Origin: Sambucus nigra
Taxonomy: Eukaryota; Streptophyta; Magnoliopsida; Dipsacales; Adoxaceae
DNA length: 64,000 nucleotides
Reading direction: 5' to 3'
Assembly (NCBI GenBank): GCA_949130495.1
Contig: OX422223.1
Location: 81,920,251 to 81,984,250 of the forward strand
Each line of letters begins with the position of its first letter. The first letter of the stretch is position 1. Positions 1 through 11,264 of the stretch are shown here, one piece after another. The position numbers and the translations under genes were made by a program. The notes under the pieces were generated by a model. That model was not told where the DNA came from. It searched no databases and worked only from the letters and a program-made list of their open reading frames with translations.

Positions 1-275
1 ATATAGTAGTTGGTAGTGATAAACCACAGATTTTCGGGATGGGTTTTTGTGAATTAAAATGGGTTTTTGGAAGTTAAACGAGTAAACCCAAATTATATCC
101 AATTTGAGAAACTTAGGAAATTATTGAAATCATTTGTTCGTTTTGGGTTCTAGGATGTTTAGAACCCTTTTTATATGTGTATATGTCGTTGATTGAGGTT
201 GGAGGACGTTGGGGGAGGAGATAAAAAGCTTGGGAGAAGCTTTAATGGCCGAAACAGCTTCGCGAAGAAGAAGTT

Positions 276-351
276 GTCTGAAGCGATCGATCGATCGAGG
301 GTAAAGGATCGATCGATCGATCGAGGGCCAAGGGTCGATCGATTGACCCTT
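276..351. repeat. GATC-rich palindromic stretch in A LTR
   Basis: Three blocks of CGATCGATCGA alternate with GGG-rich spacers. The last block, 330-351, is a 22-bp palindrome with one mismatch (arms AAGGGTCGATC). The partner LTR has the perfect version at 12198-12219. Confidence 0.85.
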
Positions 352-1561
352 TAGGATTTTTGGCAATTTTTTCCTAGGATTAGTTATATGGCATAAATTC
401 CGATTTAGTTGTTCCTAGTTTATTTATTTGAGGAATTAAGTATTCATCTAAGAAATTATCACTAGTTATTTGGCGGAAACTTATGGGGGCTAGGAGGGTG
501 CTATAATGGTGTGGCACCAAGATATATTTTCGAAGAAAACAAATAACTTGAGGGATTAGACAATTGGGATTTCCAGAAATATGAGAGGGGACTTTTAAAT
601 AATCATTATTGGAGTGAAATGTATACCTTGGATTAATTGGGTAAAATCCAAGACTTATTTAATTATGGATGTTCGAAGTGAGTGACACCTGAGGGAGTAT
701 TTTAGCGAGCGACTATAGGTAAATAATCGTGCCAGTAGGAAAAAGTAAGTGTATATGGAATTAGTGAGTAACTCCTATGAGACGACTAGGATGGAAATTG
801 GGTTATAGGTTAAGGATAAGTTGAGGGTATACTTATCATACGATTATGACTCGGGATATTTGGAGAGTATATAAATCCCAAACAACGATTAAGGTGTGAG
901 GCATATTTAAGTAGAAAGATACTTAAATATTATTATGAGATTGGCAATTTCGCCATGTATATATTTGAGGAATGATGTAATATAAATGTGTATATATATG
1001 TATATATATATGTATGTGTGTGTGTGAATGGTATATATACATATGTGAAGCATACCCCCTCTAATGCTATCATGGGAAGTTGTGCGATGAGGGTGAGCCC
1101 CTGGCTTGAGGAGCAGGGTGTGGATAGTCCCCAGGTCATAGTTGTCCATTTTATTTGTGTGATTTTATTTTGGGGGTGAGAAGTCTTGGGTATGAGTCAT
1201 TCTCACTTGCCGGTTAGGAACTATGACCGCTTCCCAGACGTTGTGATTTGGTTTTGACCACGAATTAGGTGACATTTAGTCCTACCGGTGGTCCCCATGA
1301 TGGTATGTGAGTGATGCCCTGGAAGATGATAGCATTGAGAGACCGCATCCTCGAGTTATAGCTCGTTAGGATGGTTATTATACTTATGTGAGCAATAGGT
1401 ATAATTATGTACTGGATGAGTATAGTATATTAGTTGAATATGAAAACCATCCATCTTATTGTAAATTCACGTATATAAAGTGAAAAGCCTAATAAGGTGT
1501 ATTTTTCCCCTCTCCGGTAGTTTTGGATTCGGATGTATATGACAATGAAAATGAATTTTTA

Positions 1562-1562
<1 letters not shown>

Positions 1563-1619
<57 letters not shown>
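1563..1619. repeat. (TA)n microsatellite
   Basis: About 28 TA repeats. The matching site in the 3' LTR (about 13528-13540) is short, so this tract expanded or contracted after insertion. A second short TA tract lies at 2053-2083. Confidence 0.95.
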
Positions 1620-1625
<6 letters not shown>

Positions 1626-1689
1626 ATGTATATATTAGTCCTATATACACGTCATGTGCTGAGGGTCTAATGGATCTCGACGAACAACA

Positions 1690-1757
1690 CTACCAAGTAA
1701 GAGTGTATCGGGGGGTTCCTTGTTTGGATTTCGCTTCGCGAGACACCCCATGCACGA
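1690..1757 (+). repeat. Hairpin module of element A, copy 1 (5' LTR)
   Basis: This segment (GTGTATCGGGG ... GGATTTCGCTTCGCGAGAC ... CCCC) recurs in the other LTR and twice in A's interior. The GGGG and CCCC arms can pair, with a small TCGC/GCGA stem inside the loop. Confidence 0.65.
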
Positions 1758-2050
1758 ACACAGTGCAGTGTTGAGAATGGAGAGAAGTTTAGTCTTAAGT
1801 ACTCGGGTTGTCGAGGTTTCTAACAGACGGGTGAATTAAATTAGTTAGGCGGGGTAGCTTAACTAGGATGGTCCAAACGAATGCGTTAGGTGTGCACTAT
1901 TAGAAGAGGGGTGAGGGGTATCTCATGGGAGTGCGATACCAATTTAAATATGAGATAAAACCTATTCTTTTTTAAATAAGCATTTATGCACTTGCAAAAT
2001 ATTTTTACAACTCGGACTCTGACCCATTTTCCTGTTTTTCCCTTTTTTGC

Positions 2051-2085
<35 letters not shown>

Positions 2086-2529
2086 TGTCCAGACATAGGG
2101 ACGCCTGGATGATGATTCCTTTGAGTCAGACGTCTACTGCAGCAGCTGTGGATGCATGCAGGTTCCCTATAGACGCTTTTATCCTTGTAATCTAGATAGG
2201 AAGTACTGTATAAACACTCGGGAAAAAGCCAATTGTATTTATTTATTCTTTTACCGCCTTTGAGTGCGACATTTTTTATGGTTGTATTATGTTAAACCGA
2301 ATGTTCGGTTATTTAATTTCATTTTAGTTTTATTTATTCACTATGGGAATGATTTAATTGTAAATTGTTTAAAAAGATTTGTTAAGTAAAATTTTGACGC
2401 CAGACTAATAGGTTATTAGTAATTAATTTGGTTTTCAACAGTGATGCTGAGAATGAACCATATGCGACTCCATTTTTAATTCGGTACATGAGTGATCGCC
2501 TGGTATTTAATTAGGCGGGGTGTCACAGA

Positions 2530-2541
2530 TGATATCAGAGC
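2530..2541 (+). other. Primer binding site of element A
   Basis: TGATATCAGAGC differs at one base from the plant tRNA-iMet primer site TGGTATCAGAGC. It starts 3 bases after the LTR end. Confidence 0.85.
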
Positions 2542-4762
2542 ATCAGGTTTTAGTGTCCTTATGAATCTGTGCAAACATACTACGCTTTCAGCGTTGCCTT
2601 CGATTTGATATAAAGCTTCAGGAATTCAGATTGTTGATTCCTCTTATGAGATTTCATTCTCCCACTATTATGTAAGATTAGAGTCAATCTTTTGCACGCT
2701 CGTTTGAGGTTAGTGTGTTGATCGAGGAAGGGCGATCGAGGAAGGTCGTGATGAGGGAAGCAGGAGGCGGGGATTAACTGGAACAGCTAGTTAAGTCAGG
2801 GACTAGGACCGCAACAGAGGTCACTCCCCTTGTGGCATTTTCTAAGGATTGTTTTGGCGACTACTAGAGTATAGTAGTCATGAGTATCCAAGTACTACTG
2901 TAGTAGGAAGTGGTTCTAAAGTTGAAGTACCCGGTAAAGTTGAATTATCTAGTGTAGCTAAAGGATTCGAAAGGTCTTTGATAAGGACCAACCCTAAAGA
3001 TAAGTTATACAAAATTAGTGTAGCACTACTCAGTGGAAGTAGAAGGCTCGGGAGCTTTGGCTTAGAGCAGGTTATGGAAAAATAACCATATGTGAAAATT
3101 TGAGGAATTTTTTTTATAGAAATGTTGAAATGGTGGGAATGGTAGTCACCATATTCGGGAGAGCAGGATGTTTTGCTCGTAGAGGAATCTTACGGACAGT
3201 TTTAACCGCGAGTTCCTTTGGTTTATCAGTAATGAAGAGAATGCAATTTTTGGATCATTCACATAAGGATCGATTAGATGCCGATCGTGAATCAAGAGTG
3301 ATAAGGATAAGTAAGATTTGTACCGAAGTAAGGTAAGTACAATGAAGATAGGGTCCTTTAGTGGAATGATAGGCTTGTTGAATAAGTGTTGCTAACACTC
3401 GTGGAGAATTGGTATCCATGGAACCAGGGTTGTTGAGGCCGGTGGTAGAGTCTCCTTGTAACGAAGAAGTTAAGGGAACTATGTAGGTACTTGTCAGGAT
3501 CGAGGCTATAGAGTCCGAGATACTGATAATCTTAACATGGTCAGGATGGCCAGAGATAGAGAATGTTGATATGCGGAGCGTAGAATCACGCGGTTAGTCC
3601 TTGCCCGGTAGGATTTGAAAGACAAGAATGGAGTTCCGAGATGGGGCATTAATTAAAGTAGTTTTTAGGTTCAGTTAGGATAAGTGTACTATGTCTGAGA
3701 GCCACATGGAGAAGTCAGGGAGACTGGCGAAGCTATTGTTATGAGTTTTAGCTCAGATGGAGGAGGTATATTTGGTATGACTACATAAAGTTGCGGTATT
3801 TCGTTAGCCCTAGACTCGTGTGTGTAATTTGAGCTTTTTGGGCGCTATTAGTAATATTATATAATGTAGGTCTGTGTGTTTCTCCGCAGTAGCGGAGTTC
3901 TATTTTCCTTCATTCGCTATAAAAGCGGGTGTTGATATTTTGAGTATATATCTGGGATGTACTACTCGTTTTATTTGTAATATATGAATGTGATATTACT
4001 TTGAATATACTATGTTTTTCGTTGATCGGAACGATAGCAGGCTAATGATTGCAAGACTATTGTGTTCGCGATTCCAGGGTGGAACAGGTAATTGTTGCAA
4101 CATCTCACCTAGATGCAGGTTGAGTTCGCCTTTGTTATTTTGGGTAAGTGAACCTTCAGTGAGTAGATGTTTCATTGTCGTGATATAAGTGTGTAGCTAC
4201 CTTTTAGAGATGATTTAAGGCATGCAAGGTTACTGTTGAGCAGTGAGTTTAAGCTCATTATTGGTTGCGCAAGGACTAAGTGTTAGTGCGAGCGCTTAGT
4301 GGTATGGCTCCTAGGTAGAGATGGGAGTTCAATCCACATTTTGTTGAAAGAGGGGATATGGTTATCCCGGTTGTATATTTGGAGTTAACGGACCTCCACG
4401 ACCGACAAAGTTAAGTAGTAGTGTATTGGAGGGGTTTCGTGTTTGGATTTCGCTTGTGAGACGCTCCACGCATGAACCTTAACGACGTTGGGGGTTGCCT
4501 AAGCTTAAATAGGTAAACTATTTAGAATAACCAACAGAAGTACAAAACTCAACCAAGTATGCACTGAAAAATTAAAGATAGTTGTTAAGAAAATTTACTT
4601 TTAGGCCAGAAGCCATCTTTACTAATGACTAATGTATTAGTCAGTATTAGATGAAACTAAACTACTGAATTTTGATGATTCATAAGTTAAATGGACCATT
4701 TTTTTATAAGTATTTTTATATAAATGTTTATATAACTGTTATATAAATTATTACATAAACTG
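2542..4762 (+). mobile_element. Interior of element A, left part, no recognisable gene
   Basis: I see no gag, protease, RT or integrase motif in any frame. Short frames such as 2849-3085 and 3100-3336 show no known domain and are probably chance or very old gag remnants. The part from about 4500 is AT-rich and leads into the inserted B cluster. With 10063-11264 the interior is only about 3.4 kb, so A is non-autonomous or heavily deleted. Confidence 0.75.
4416..4478 (+). repeat. Hairpin module of element A, copy 2 (interior)
   Basis: Same layout as the LTR copies, but the arms read GGAG and CTCC, a compensated change from GGGG/CCCC. The GGATTTCGCTTGTGAGAC core is kept. Confidence 0.65.
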
Positions 4763-5027
4763 TTACCAGGCCTCACCACATCCGTATATGCTTTATCAAG
4801 CCATAGCCCGGGAAACAGGAATTTTGGCGGGTGCCCAACATCCGTGCCATATTAAAATCTCATGACAATGTGCTCAAAAACAACATGAATAATACCACAT
4901 GAATCAAAATAATTCCAATAATTATTTTTCCAGATTTCCAAGAATTTATCAATTCAAATATGAGTTCAATTAAACAAGAATTCAAAGAGAATGACACTCG
5001 CGAGATTTAAGGAGCATATTGTGTAAA
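4763..5027 (-). mobile_element. Element B LTR fragment (minus)
   Basis: Reverse complement of the middle of the B LTR (compare 7124-7385). It is truncated at both ends: the left joins A interior sequence and the right joins a small B interior piece in the opposite orientation. Confidence 0.88.
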
Positions 5028-5062
5028 ACCCTCGGGTCTTGGGTTTTGGGTTCATTGCGTGG
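5028..5062 (+). mobile_element. 35-bp scrap of B interior in plus orientation
   Basis: Matches the stretch just after the B primer site (compare 7888-7922) but in plus orientation, sandwiched between two minus-oriented LTR pieces. This is a rearrangement junction. Confidence 0.75.
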
Positions 5063-5069
5063 ATAAAAA

Positions 5070-6295
5070 CTGCCCGCCCGGGGAGAGCGAACGGAGCGCT
5101 AATGCGATAAAATAAATCCAAATCCACAAGTGGCAAGGTATAGAGCATCTAAATAAACCCACAATAATATAAATCCACTAATCTCAATATCTTCAAATAA
5201 ATACCAAGTCTCTCGAATTACATACAACAACCAACTCAAAAATAAAATACAAATCTCCAATGCTCTATACAATAAAATAATACAAATCTTTCCCAAACAA
5301 TCCTCGCTAAAATCAATCTCCATAGCGCCCCAAAATTCGCGCTAACCTGCCACTAAAAGAAAATATGGGGAAGTACACAATACGACAAGAAAGATGCACA
5401 ACAAATTTATGTTAGCGATGAATAAAACGTAACAACACGAGTACGAATATTCAAATCGAAATGCAAATGTCAAAGCATTTATCAATATAATTTCTCAACA
5501 ACACTTTAACCAGGTCACCAGGCCTCACCACATCCGTATATGCTTTATCAAGCCATAGCCCGGGAAACAGGAATTTTGGCGGGTGCCCAACATCCGTGCC
5601 ATATTAAAATCTCATGACAGCGTGCTCAACAACAATATAATGATACCACGTGAATCAAAATAATTTCAATAATTATTTTCCAGATTTCAATGAATTTATC
5701 AATTCAAATATGAGTTCAATTAACAAGAATTCAAAGAGAATGACACTCGCGAGATTTAAGGAGCATATTGTGTAAAACCCCATACCTCAAACCATGATGA
5801 GAAATCAATGATCACATCCTCAAGATCAACACAAAAGATCTACAAAATCTCCTCCAAGAACATCCAACAGAATAGCCCCAAGAACACCTCTAATCTAAGG
5901 TTGAAACTCACAAATCTCAAGGGCCAATGTGTATATAAAAAGAAGAGGAATATAAAATATATTTGCAGCCAAAATTTATGCCAAAAGTATGTTAAAAAGG
6001 TTGCCCACGACTTCCTTTTATAATGCAAAGAAATGAAGAGTTGGAATCCAAAATACTCCTTTAAATAAGGCAAAGAAATGAAGAGTTGGAAGTCAAAACA
6101 ACTCCAAGAGTTAAAAACATTTAAAAATCATTTAAAAACCCGTTTTAACTCCGTTTTTGAAACCGTTTGAAATTCTCGCATTTAAAAATAATAACCAACA
6201 TATTTGAGCAATAAAAATAATTTTATCAAAAACTTTATTTTCCTCCATTTTCCAGAAATTAATTAAAATAGCCCAAAATTACGCGGGTTGTTACA
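5070..6295 (-). mobile_element. Element B LTR, essentially full (minus)
   Basis: Reverse complement of 6621-7859. On the minus strand it starts TGTAACAACCCGCG at 6295 and runs to the GC-rich CCCCGGGCGGGC end near 5070. The purine tract of B lies directly before its start on the minus strand, so this is the 3' LTR of a minus-oriented copy. Confidence 0.9.
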
Positions 6296-6530
6296 CTTCC
6301 CCACTAACAATGGAATTTCGCCCTCGAAATTCGCCGAATGCCTAACTCTCAAAAAATCAGGCCAACAATCTCCAAAAATAATTTCCTCTCCAAAAATAAT
6401 TTCCTCACATCTAATCTAGATGCCTAACACGAATATCACCTAAAATTTGTTATCTCCAAAAATTGCTAACCACGCAATGAACCCAAAACTCAAGCCCCGA
6501 GGGTTGCCGTATACCTAAGCTCTGAAACCA
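6296..6530 (-). mobile_element. Element B interior (minus): PPT, hairpin and PBS only
   Basis: On the minus strand this runs from a primer site (TGGTTTCAGAGC, 6519-6530, one mismatch to the tRNA-iMet site) to a purine tract just before the LTR at 6295. An inverted repeat, GAATTTCG and CGAAATTC, lies at 6313-6332. There is no coding capacity in about 235 bp. It matches the plus copy at 7860-8096 along its length, so the short interior is a shared family feature. Confidence 0.88.
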
Positions 6531-6532
6531 TT

Positions 6533-6620
6533 TGATAAAATTATTTTTATTGCTCAAATATATTGGTTATTATTTTTAAAGGCGAGAATTTCAAACGGTT
6601 TCGAAAACGGAGTTAAAACG
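6533..6620 (+). mobile_element. Element B LTR fragment (plus)
   Basis: Matches about LTR positions 65-150. It sits exactly where the minus copy should continue into its 5' LTR, so orientation flips at about 6531. The junction shares the short sequence TTTGATAAAATTA. Confidence 0.8.
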
Positions 6621-7859
6621 GTAATTTTGGGCTATTTTAATTAATTTTTGGAAAATGGAAGAAAATAAAGTTTTTGATAAAATTATTTTTATTGCTCAAA
6701 TATGTTGGTTATTATTTTTAAAGGCGAGAATTTCAAACGGTTTCGAAATCGGAGTTAAAACGGATTTTAAAATGATTTTTAAATGTTTTTAACTCTTGGA
6801 GTTGTTTTGACTTCCAACTCTTCATTTATTTGCCTTATTTAAAGGAGTCTTTTGGATTCCAACTCTTCATTTCTTTTCATTATAAAAGGAAGTCGTGGGC
6901 AAGCCTTTTAACCTACTTTTGGCACAAATTTTGGCAGCAAATATATTTTATATTCCTCTTCTTTTTAATTATACATTGGCCTTTGAGATTTGTGAGTTCC
7001 AACCTTAGATTAGAGGTGTTCTTGGGGCTATTTTGTTGGAGGTTCTTGGAGGAGCTTTTGTAGATCTTTTGAGTTTATCTTGAGGATGTAATCATTGGTT
7101 TCTCATCATGGTTTGAGGTATGGGGTTTTACACAATATGCTCCTTAAATCTCGCGAGTGTCATTCTCTTTGAATTCCTGTTAATTGAACTCATATTTGAA
7201 TTGATAAATTCATTGAAATCTGGAAAATAATTGTTGAAATTATTTTGATTCATGTGGTATCATTATATTGTTGATGAGCACGTTGTCATGAGATTTTAAT
7301 ATGGCACGGATGTTGGGGAACCGCTAAAATTCCTGTTTCCCGGGCTATGGCTTGATAAAGCATATACGGATGTGGTGAGGCCTGGTGACCCGGTTAAAGT
7401 GTTGTTGAGAAATTTATTGATAAAATGCTATTGAGATTTTCAATTGATTTGAATATTCGTACTCGTGTTGTTACGCTTTATTCATCGTTAATATATTTGT
7501 TGAGCATCTTTCCTGTCGTATTGTGTACTTCCCCATATTTTCTTTTAGTTGGCAGGTTAGCATGGATTGGGACGCTATGGACCAATTGGGATTATTTTAG
7601 CGTGGATTATTTTGGGAAGAGTATTTTTGGAAGATTGTATTATTTTGATGTATAGAGCATTGGAGATTTGTATTTTTATTCGAGTTAGATAGTTGTTATT
7701 TTAATTCGAGAGACTTGTTGTAATTGAAGAGATTGAGATTAGTGGATTTATATTATTATGGGTTTATTTAGATGCTCTATACCTTGTCACTTGTGGATTT
7801 GGATTTATTTTATCGCATTAGCGCTCCGTTCGCTCTCCCCGGGCGGGCGGGGTGTTACA
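6621..7859 (+). mobile_element. Element B LTR (plus), nearly full
   Basis: Lacks only the first 13 or so bases of the LTR and ends in GGGGTGTTACA at 7859, followed by a perfect tRNA-iMet primer site. It is the 5' LTR of a plus-oriented miniature element. A reading frame at 6830-7063 recurs at 8319-8552 only because the LTR recurs; it has no known domain. Confidence 0.92.
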
Positions 7860-8096
7860 AATGGTATCAGAGCTTAGGTATACGACAACCCTCGGGGCTT
7901 GGATTTTGGGTTCATTGCGTGGTTAGCAATTTTTGGAGATAGAAAATTTTAGGTGATATTCGTGTTAGGTTTAGAGATTAGATGTGAGGAATTTATTTTT
8001 GGGAGACGTGATTTATTTTTGGAGATTGTTAGCCTGATTTTGAGAGTTAGGCATTCGGCGAATTTCGAGGGCGAAATTCCATTGTTAGTGGGGAAG
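7860..8096 (+). mobile_element. Element B interior (plus): PBS, hairpin, PPT
   Basis: TGGTATCAGAGC at 7862-7873 is the primer binding site. AGTGGGGAAG at 8087-8096 is the polypurine tract, directly before the next LTR start TGTAATAACCCGC. An inverted repeat, GAATTTCG-AGGG-CGAAATTC, lies at 8060-8079. Only 237 bp separate the two LTRs, so B is a TRIM-like, wholly non-coding retrotransposon, though with longer LTRs than classical TRIMs. It must depend on another element's proteins. Confidence 0.9.
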
Positions 8097-8898
8097 TGTA
8101 ATAACCCGCATAATTTTGGGCTATTTTAATTAATTTTTGGAAAATGGAAGAAAATAAAGTTTTTGATAAAATTATTTTTATTGCTCAAATATGTTGGTTA
8201 TTATTTTTAAAGGCGAGAATTTCAAACGATTTCGAAATCGGAGTTAAAACGGAATTTAAAATGATTTTTAAATGTTTTTAACTCTTGGAGTTGTTTTGAC
8301 TTCCAACTCTTCATTTATTTGCCTTATTTAAAGGAGTCTTTTGGATTCCAATTCTTCATTTCTTTTCATTATAAAAGAAAGTCGTGGGCAAGCCTTTTAA
8401 CCTACTTTTGGCACAAATTTTGGCAGCAAATATATTTTATATTCCTCTTCTTTTTAATTATACATTGGCCTTTGAGATTTGTGAGTTCCAACCTTAGATT
8501 AGAGGTGTTCTTGGGGCTATTTTGTTGGAGGTTCTTGGAGGAGCTTTTGTAGATCTTTTGAGTTGATCTTGAGGATGTAATCATTGGTTTCTCATCATGG
8601 TTTGAGGTATGGGGTTTTACACAATATGCTCCTTAAATCTCGCGAGTGTCATTCTCTTTGAATTCCTGTTAATTGAACTCATATTTGAATTGATAAATTC
8701 ATTGAAATCTGGAAAATAATTGTTGAAATTATTTTGATTCATGTGGTATCATTATATTGTTGATGAGCACGTTGTCATGAGATTTTAATATGGCACGGAT
8801 GTTGGGGAACCGCTAAAATTCCTGTTTCCCGGGCTATGGCTTGATAAAGCATATACGGATGTGGTGAGGCCTGGTGACCCGGTTAAAGTGTTGTTGAG
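8097..8898 (+). mobile_element. Element B 3' LTR (plus), truncated
   Basis: Starts TGTAATAACCCGC after the PPT and follows 6621-7410 closely. It stops at GTTGTTGAG, where another LTR start is fused. Confidence 0.9.
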
Positions 8899-9931
8899 TA
8901 ACAACCCGCGTAATTTTGGGCTATTTTAATTAATTTTTGGAAAATGGAGGAAAATAAAGTTTTTGATGAAATTATTTTTATTGCTCAAATATGTTGAATA
9001 TTATTTTTAAAGGCGAGAATTTCAAACGGTTTCGAAAACGGATTTTAAAATGATTTTTAAATGTTTTTAACTCTTGGAGTTGTTTTGACTTCCAACTCTT
9101 CATTTCTTTGCCTTATTTAAAGGAGTCTTTTGGATTCCAACTTTTCATTTCTTTGCATTATAAAAGGAAGTCGTGGGCAACCTTTTTAACCTACTTTTGG
9201 CACAAATTTTGGCAGCAAATATATTTTATAGTCCTCTTCTTTTAATATACACATTGGCCCTTGAGATTTGTGAGTTCCAACCTTAGATTAGAGGTGTTCT
9301 TGGGGCTATTTTATTGGAGGTTCTTGGAGGAGCTTTTGTAGATCTTTTGAGTTGATTTTGAGGATGTGATCATTGGTTTCTCATCATGGTTTGAGGTATG
9401 GGGTTTTACACAATATGCTCCTTAAATCTCGCGAGTGTCATTCTCTTTGAATTCTTGTTTAATTGAACTCATATTTGAATTGATAAATTCATTGAAATCT
9501 GGAAAATAATTGTTGAAATTATTTTGATTCATGTGGTATCATTATATTGTTGATGAGCACGTTGTCATGAGATTTTAATATGGCACGGATGTTGGGCACC
9601 CGCCAAAATTCCTGTTTCCCGGGCTATGGCTTGATAAAGCATATACGGATGTGGTGAGGCCTGGTGACCCAGTTAAAGTGTTGTTGAGAAATTATAATGA
9701 TGAAATGCTATTGAGATTTGTATTTTGATTTGAATATTCGTACTCGTGTTGTTACGCTTTATTCATTGCTAATCTATATTTGTTGAGCATCTTTCGTGTC
9801 GTATTGTGTACTTTCCCATATTTTCTTTAGTTGGCAGGTTAGTACAGATTTTGGGGCGCTATGGAGATTGATTTTAGCGAGGATTATTTGGGAAGAATTT
9901 TTAATACAATTTGGAAGATTTGTATTAATTA
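8899..9931 (+). mobile_element. Element B LTR, third plus copy, truncated
   Basis: Begins TAACAACCCGCG (the initial TG is lost) and covers most of the LTR, with its 3' end missing. Its head-to-tail fusion to the previous LTR, without any interior, suggests LTR-LTR recombination. Confidence 0.88.
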
Positions 9932-10062
9932 TTTGCATTATAAAAGGAAGTCATGGGAAACCCTTTTAACCTACTTTTGGCACAAATTTTCGCAGCAAAT
10001 ATATTTTATATTCCTCTTCTTTTTATATACACATTGGCCCTTGAGATTTGTGAGTTCCAACC
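9932..10062 (+). mobile_element. Element B LTR fragment
   Basis: Repeats the LTR section around TTTGCATTATAAAAGGAAG (compare 9151-9282). It ends at GAGTTCCAACC, where element A interior resumes. Confidence 0.85.
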
Positions 10063-10423
10063 GTCATACAGTGTGCAAGAAACACTATAGACCGAGAGCC
10101 GTGTGATGATGGTATGATTATGGAAATATAAGTGATATGGAGAAGCACTAAAGTGGTCCTCTCATCGCAAGTAGATGGGTGAAGCTGGAGTTAGAGAAAT
10201 TGATTTGAGGATTATATATAGGCCTTGATGAGAAGGCAAATTCGAAGATAGTGTGTTTTGGGGTGTGAGGTTCATAACATGTTCGAAGAAGAGTAGGCGC
10301 CTTGATTAGTTAGATTTTTCCTTTTTGCCAAGGTGGAAGGATAGAGTGGTATAAGTACGTTAGTAGGTTAGTAAGATAGGATTTAGGACATTTCGCTGAT
10401 GTTCCTTAGGCCGTTATATCTCG

Positions 10424-10505
10424 GTGACCGACGACGCGAGGGATTAGTGTAACGGGAGGGTTCCTTATCTGGATTTCGATTTGTGAGACGTCCCACACAT
10501 GAAAC
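10424..10505 (+). repeat. Hairpin module of element A, copy 3 (interior)
   Basis: Arms read GTGT...GGGA and TCCC...ACAC, again complementary although both sides differ from the LTR copies. The core GGATTTCGATTTGTGAGAC is kept. Confidence 0.65.
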
Positions 10506-11226
10506 CGAGCAAATGTCAAAAGTTGAGAGAGGCCTTGGTCACTAAGGATATACTTAGGATTATACTTGTTTCGCGTGGGTAGGGTAACACATAGATCGTA
10601 GGATTATTTGATAGTAAGTTCAATAGAGTTGGTGGCGCCGATATAGGAAGATTTTGGGAAGTAAATCACAAGAAGATTGGTTGATTAACCTTGAGAAGAA
10701 TTGAATTTTACGGGTTGGGAAGCACCATGTGTGAGTATTACACCGAGGAATTAAGGCCCATATTTAGAGAGAGTGTTACATGTGTCACGTTTACAATGGT
10801 TGTGTTGATAGGCACGAGTTAAAAGGTGTATGGGCACATTGGTAAATTGGTTTTATATACCGTCTGATATAGAAGAGGTATAGTATATAAGTTGAAGATT
10901 ATACCGTGAGGCAATATAAGTGGAATTGGTATGGGCCGGAAGGAACGTCGTGAGATGTAGACGAGCGAACGTTTAGAATCGTGTTTGGACGTCAGAGCGG
11001 CGGATATAGGCTTGTTTTTCTACTTGTGGCACTAGAAACAATGGGTGCTATGTGACGTTATTGGAGTCACTTTACGACCATAGTATCAGTATAGTATCAT
11101 ATAAACATAGTTAGAGGTGAGTGATGAATGAGCGTATTATTGAGAGCCATTGGGTTAGTACCGTTCCCTTGAGGTATTAGGATTTGGAGCGATACTAGGT
11201 TAGTGTTGGTAGCATCGGTTGTATCT

Positions 11227-11246
11227 GAATTTCAAGGATGAAATTC
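11227..11246. promoter_or_regulatory. Inverted repeat before the PPT of A
   Basis: GAATTTCA-AGGA-TGAAATTC is a perfect 8-bp stem with a 4-base loop. Element B has GAATTTCG-AGGG-CGAAATTC at the same place, so the innermost pair changed from G/C to A/T on both sides. Confidence 0.75.
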
Positions 11247-11252
11247 CGTTGT

Positions 11253-11264
11253 AAGGGGGGAGTA
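11253..11264 (+). other. Polypurine tract of element A
   Basis: AAGGGGGGAG precedes the 3' LTR start TGTAATACCCCGC by two bases, as expected for plus-strand priming. Confidence 0.88.

Larger units (their letters stand above)
1..2527 (+). mobile_element. 5' LTR of element A (left part outside window)
   Basis: This stretch matches 11868-14431 nearly base for base, apart from microsatellite length, so the two are the paired LTRs of one element. It ends in TGTCACA directly before a tRNA-iMet-like primer binding site, which fixes the 3' edge of the LTR. The first roughly 600 bp are missing because the window starts inside it. It holds a GATC-rich palindromic stretch, AT microsatellites and one copy of a hairpin module described separately. 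Small reading frames here are AT repeat or palindrome translations and are not genes. Confidence 0.93.
10063..11252 (+). mobile_element. Interior of element A, right part
   Basis: Non-coding in all frames as far as I can see. It holds a hairpin module (10424-10505) and, at the very end, an inverted repeat at 11227-11246 just before the purine tract. The end of this segment looks like the 3' end of Tekay/Del-type Ty3 elements, which commonly carry a similar GAATTTC...GAAATTC stretch before the PPT. Confidence 0.75.

Noticed and set aside
130..366. Frames with repeated SIDRS-like text, present in both LTRs
   Set aside because: Translation of the GATC palindrome block; it recurs only because the LTR recurs, with no start context or domain.
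907..1149. Open frames with runs of isoleucine, tyrosine and histidine (also 1523-1774, 12791-13039)
   Set aside because: They are translations of AT/TA microsatellites in the LTR.
6830..10106. Similar 77-81 residue frames repeated at 6830, 8319 and 9861 (and minus at 5840)
   Set aside because: They follow LTR copies of element B; no domain, and frame length changes with LTR indels.
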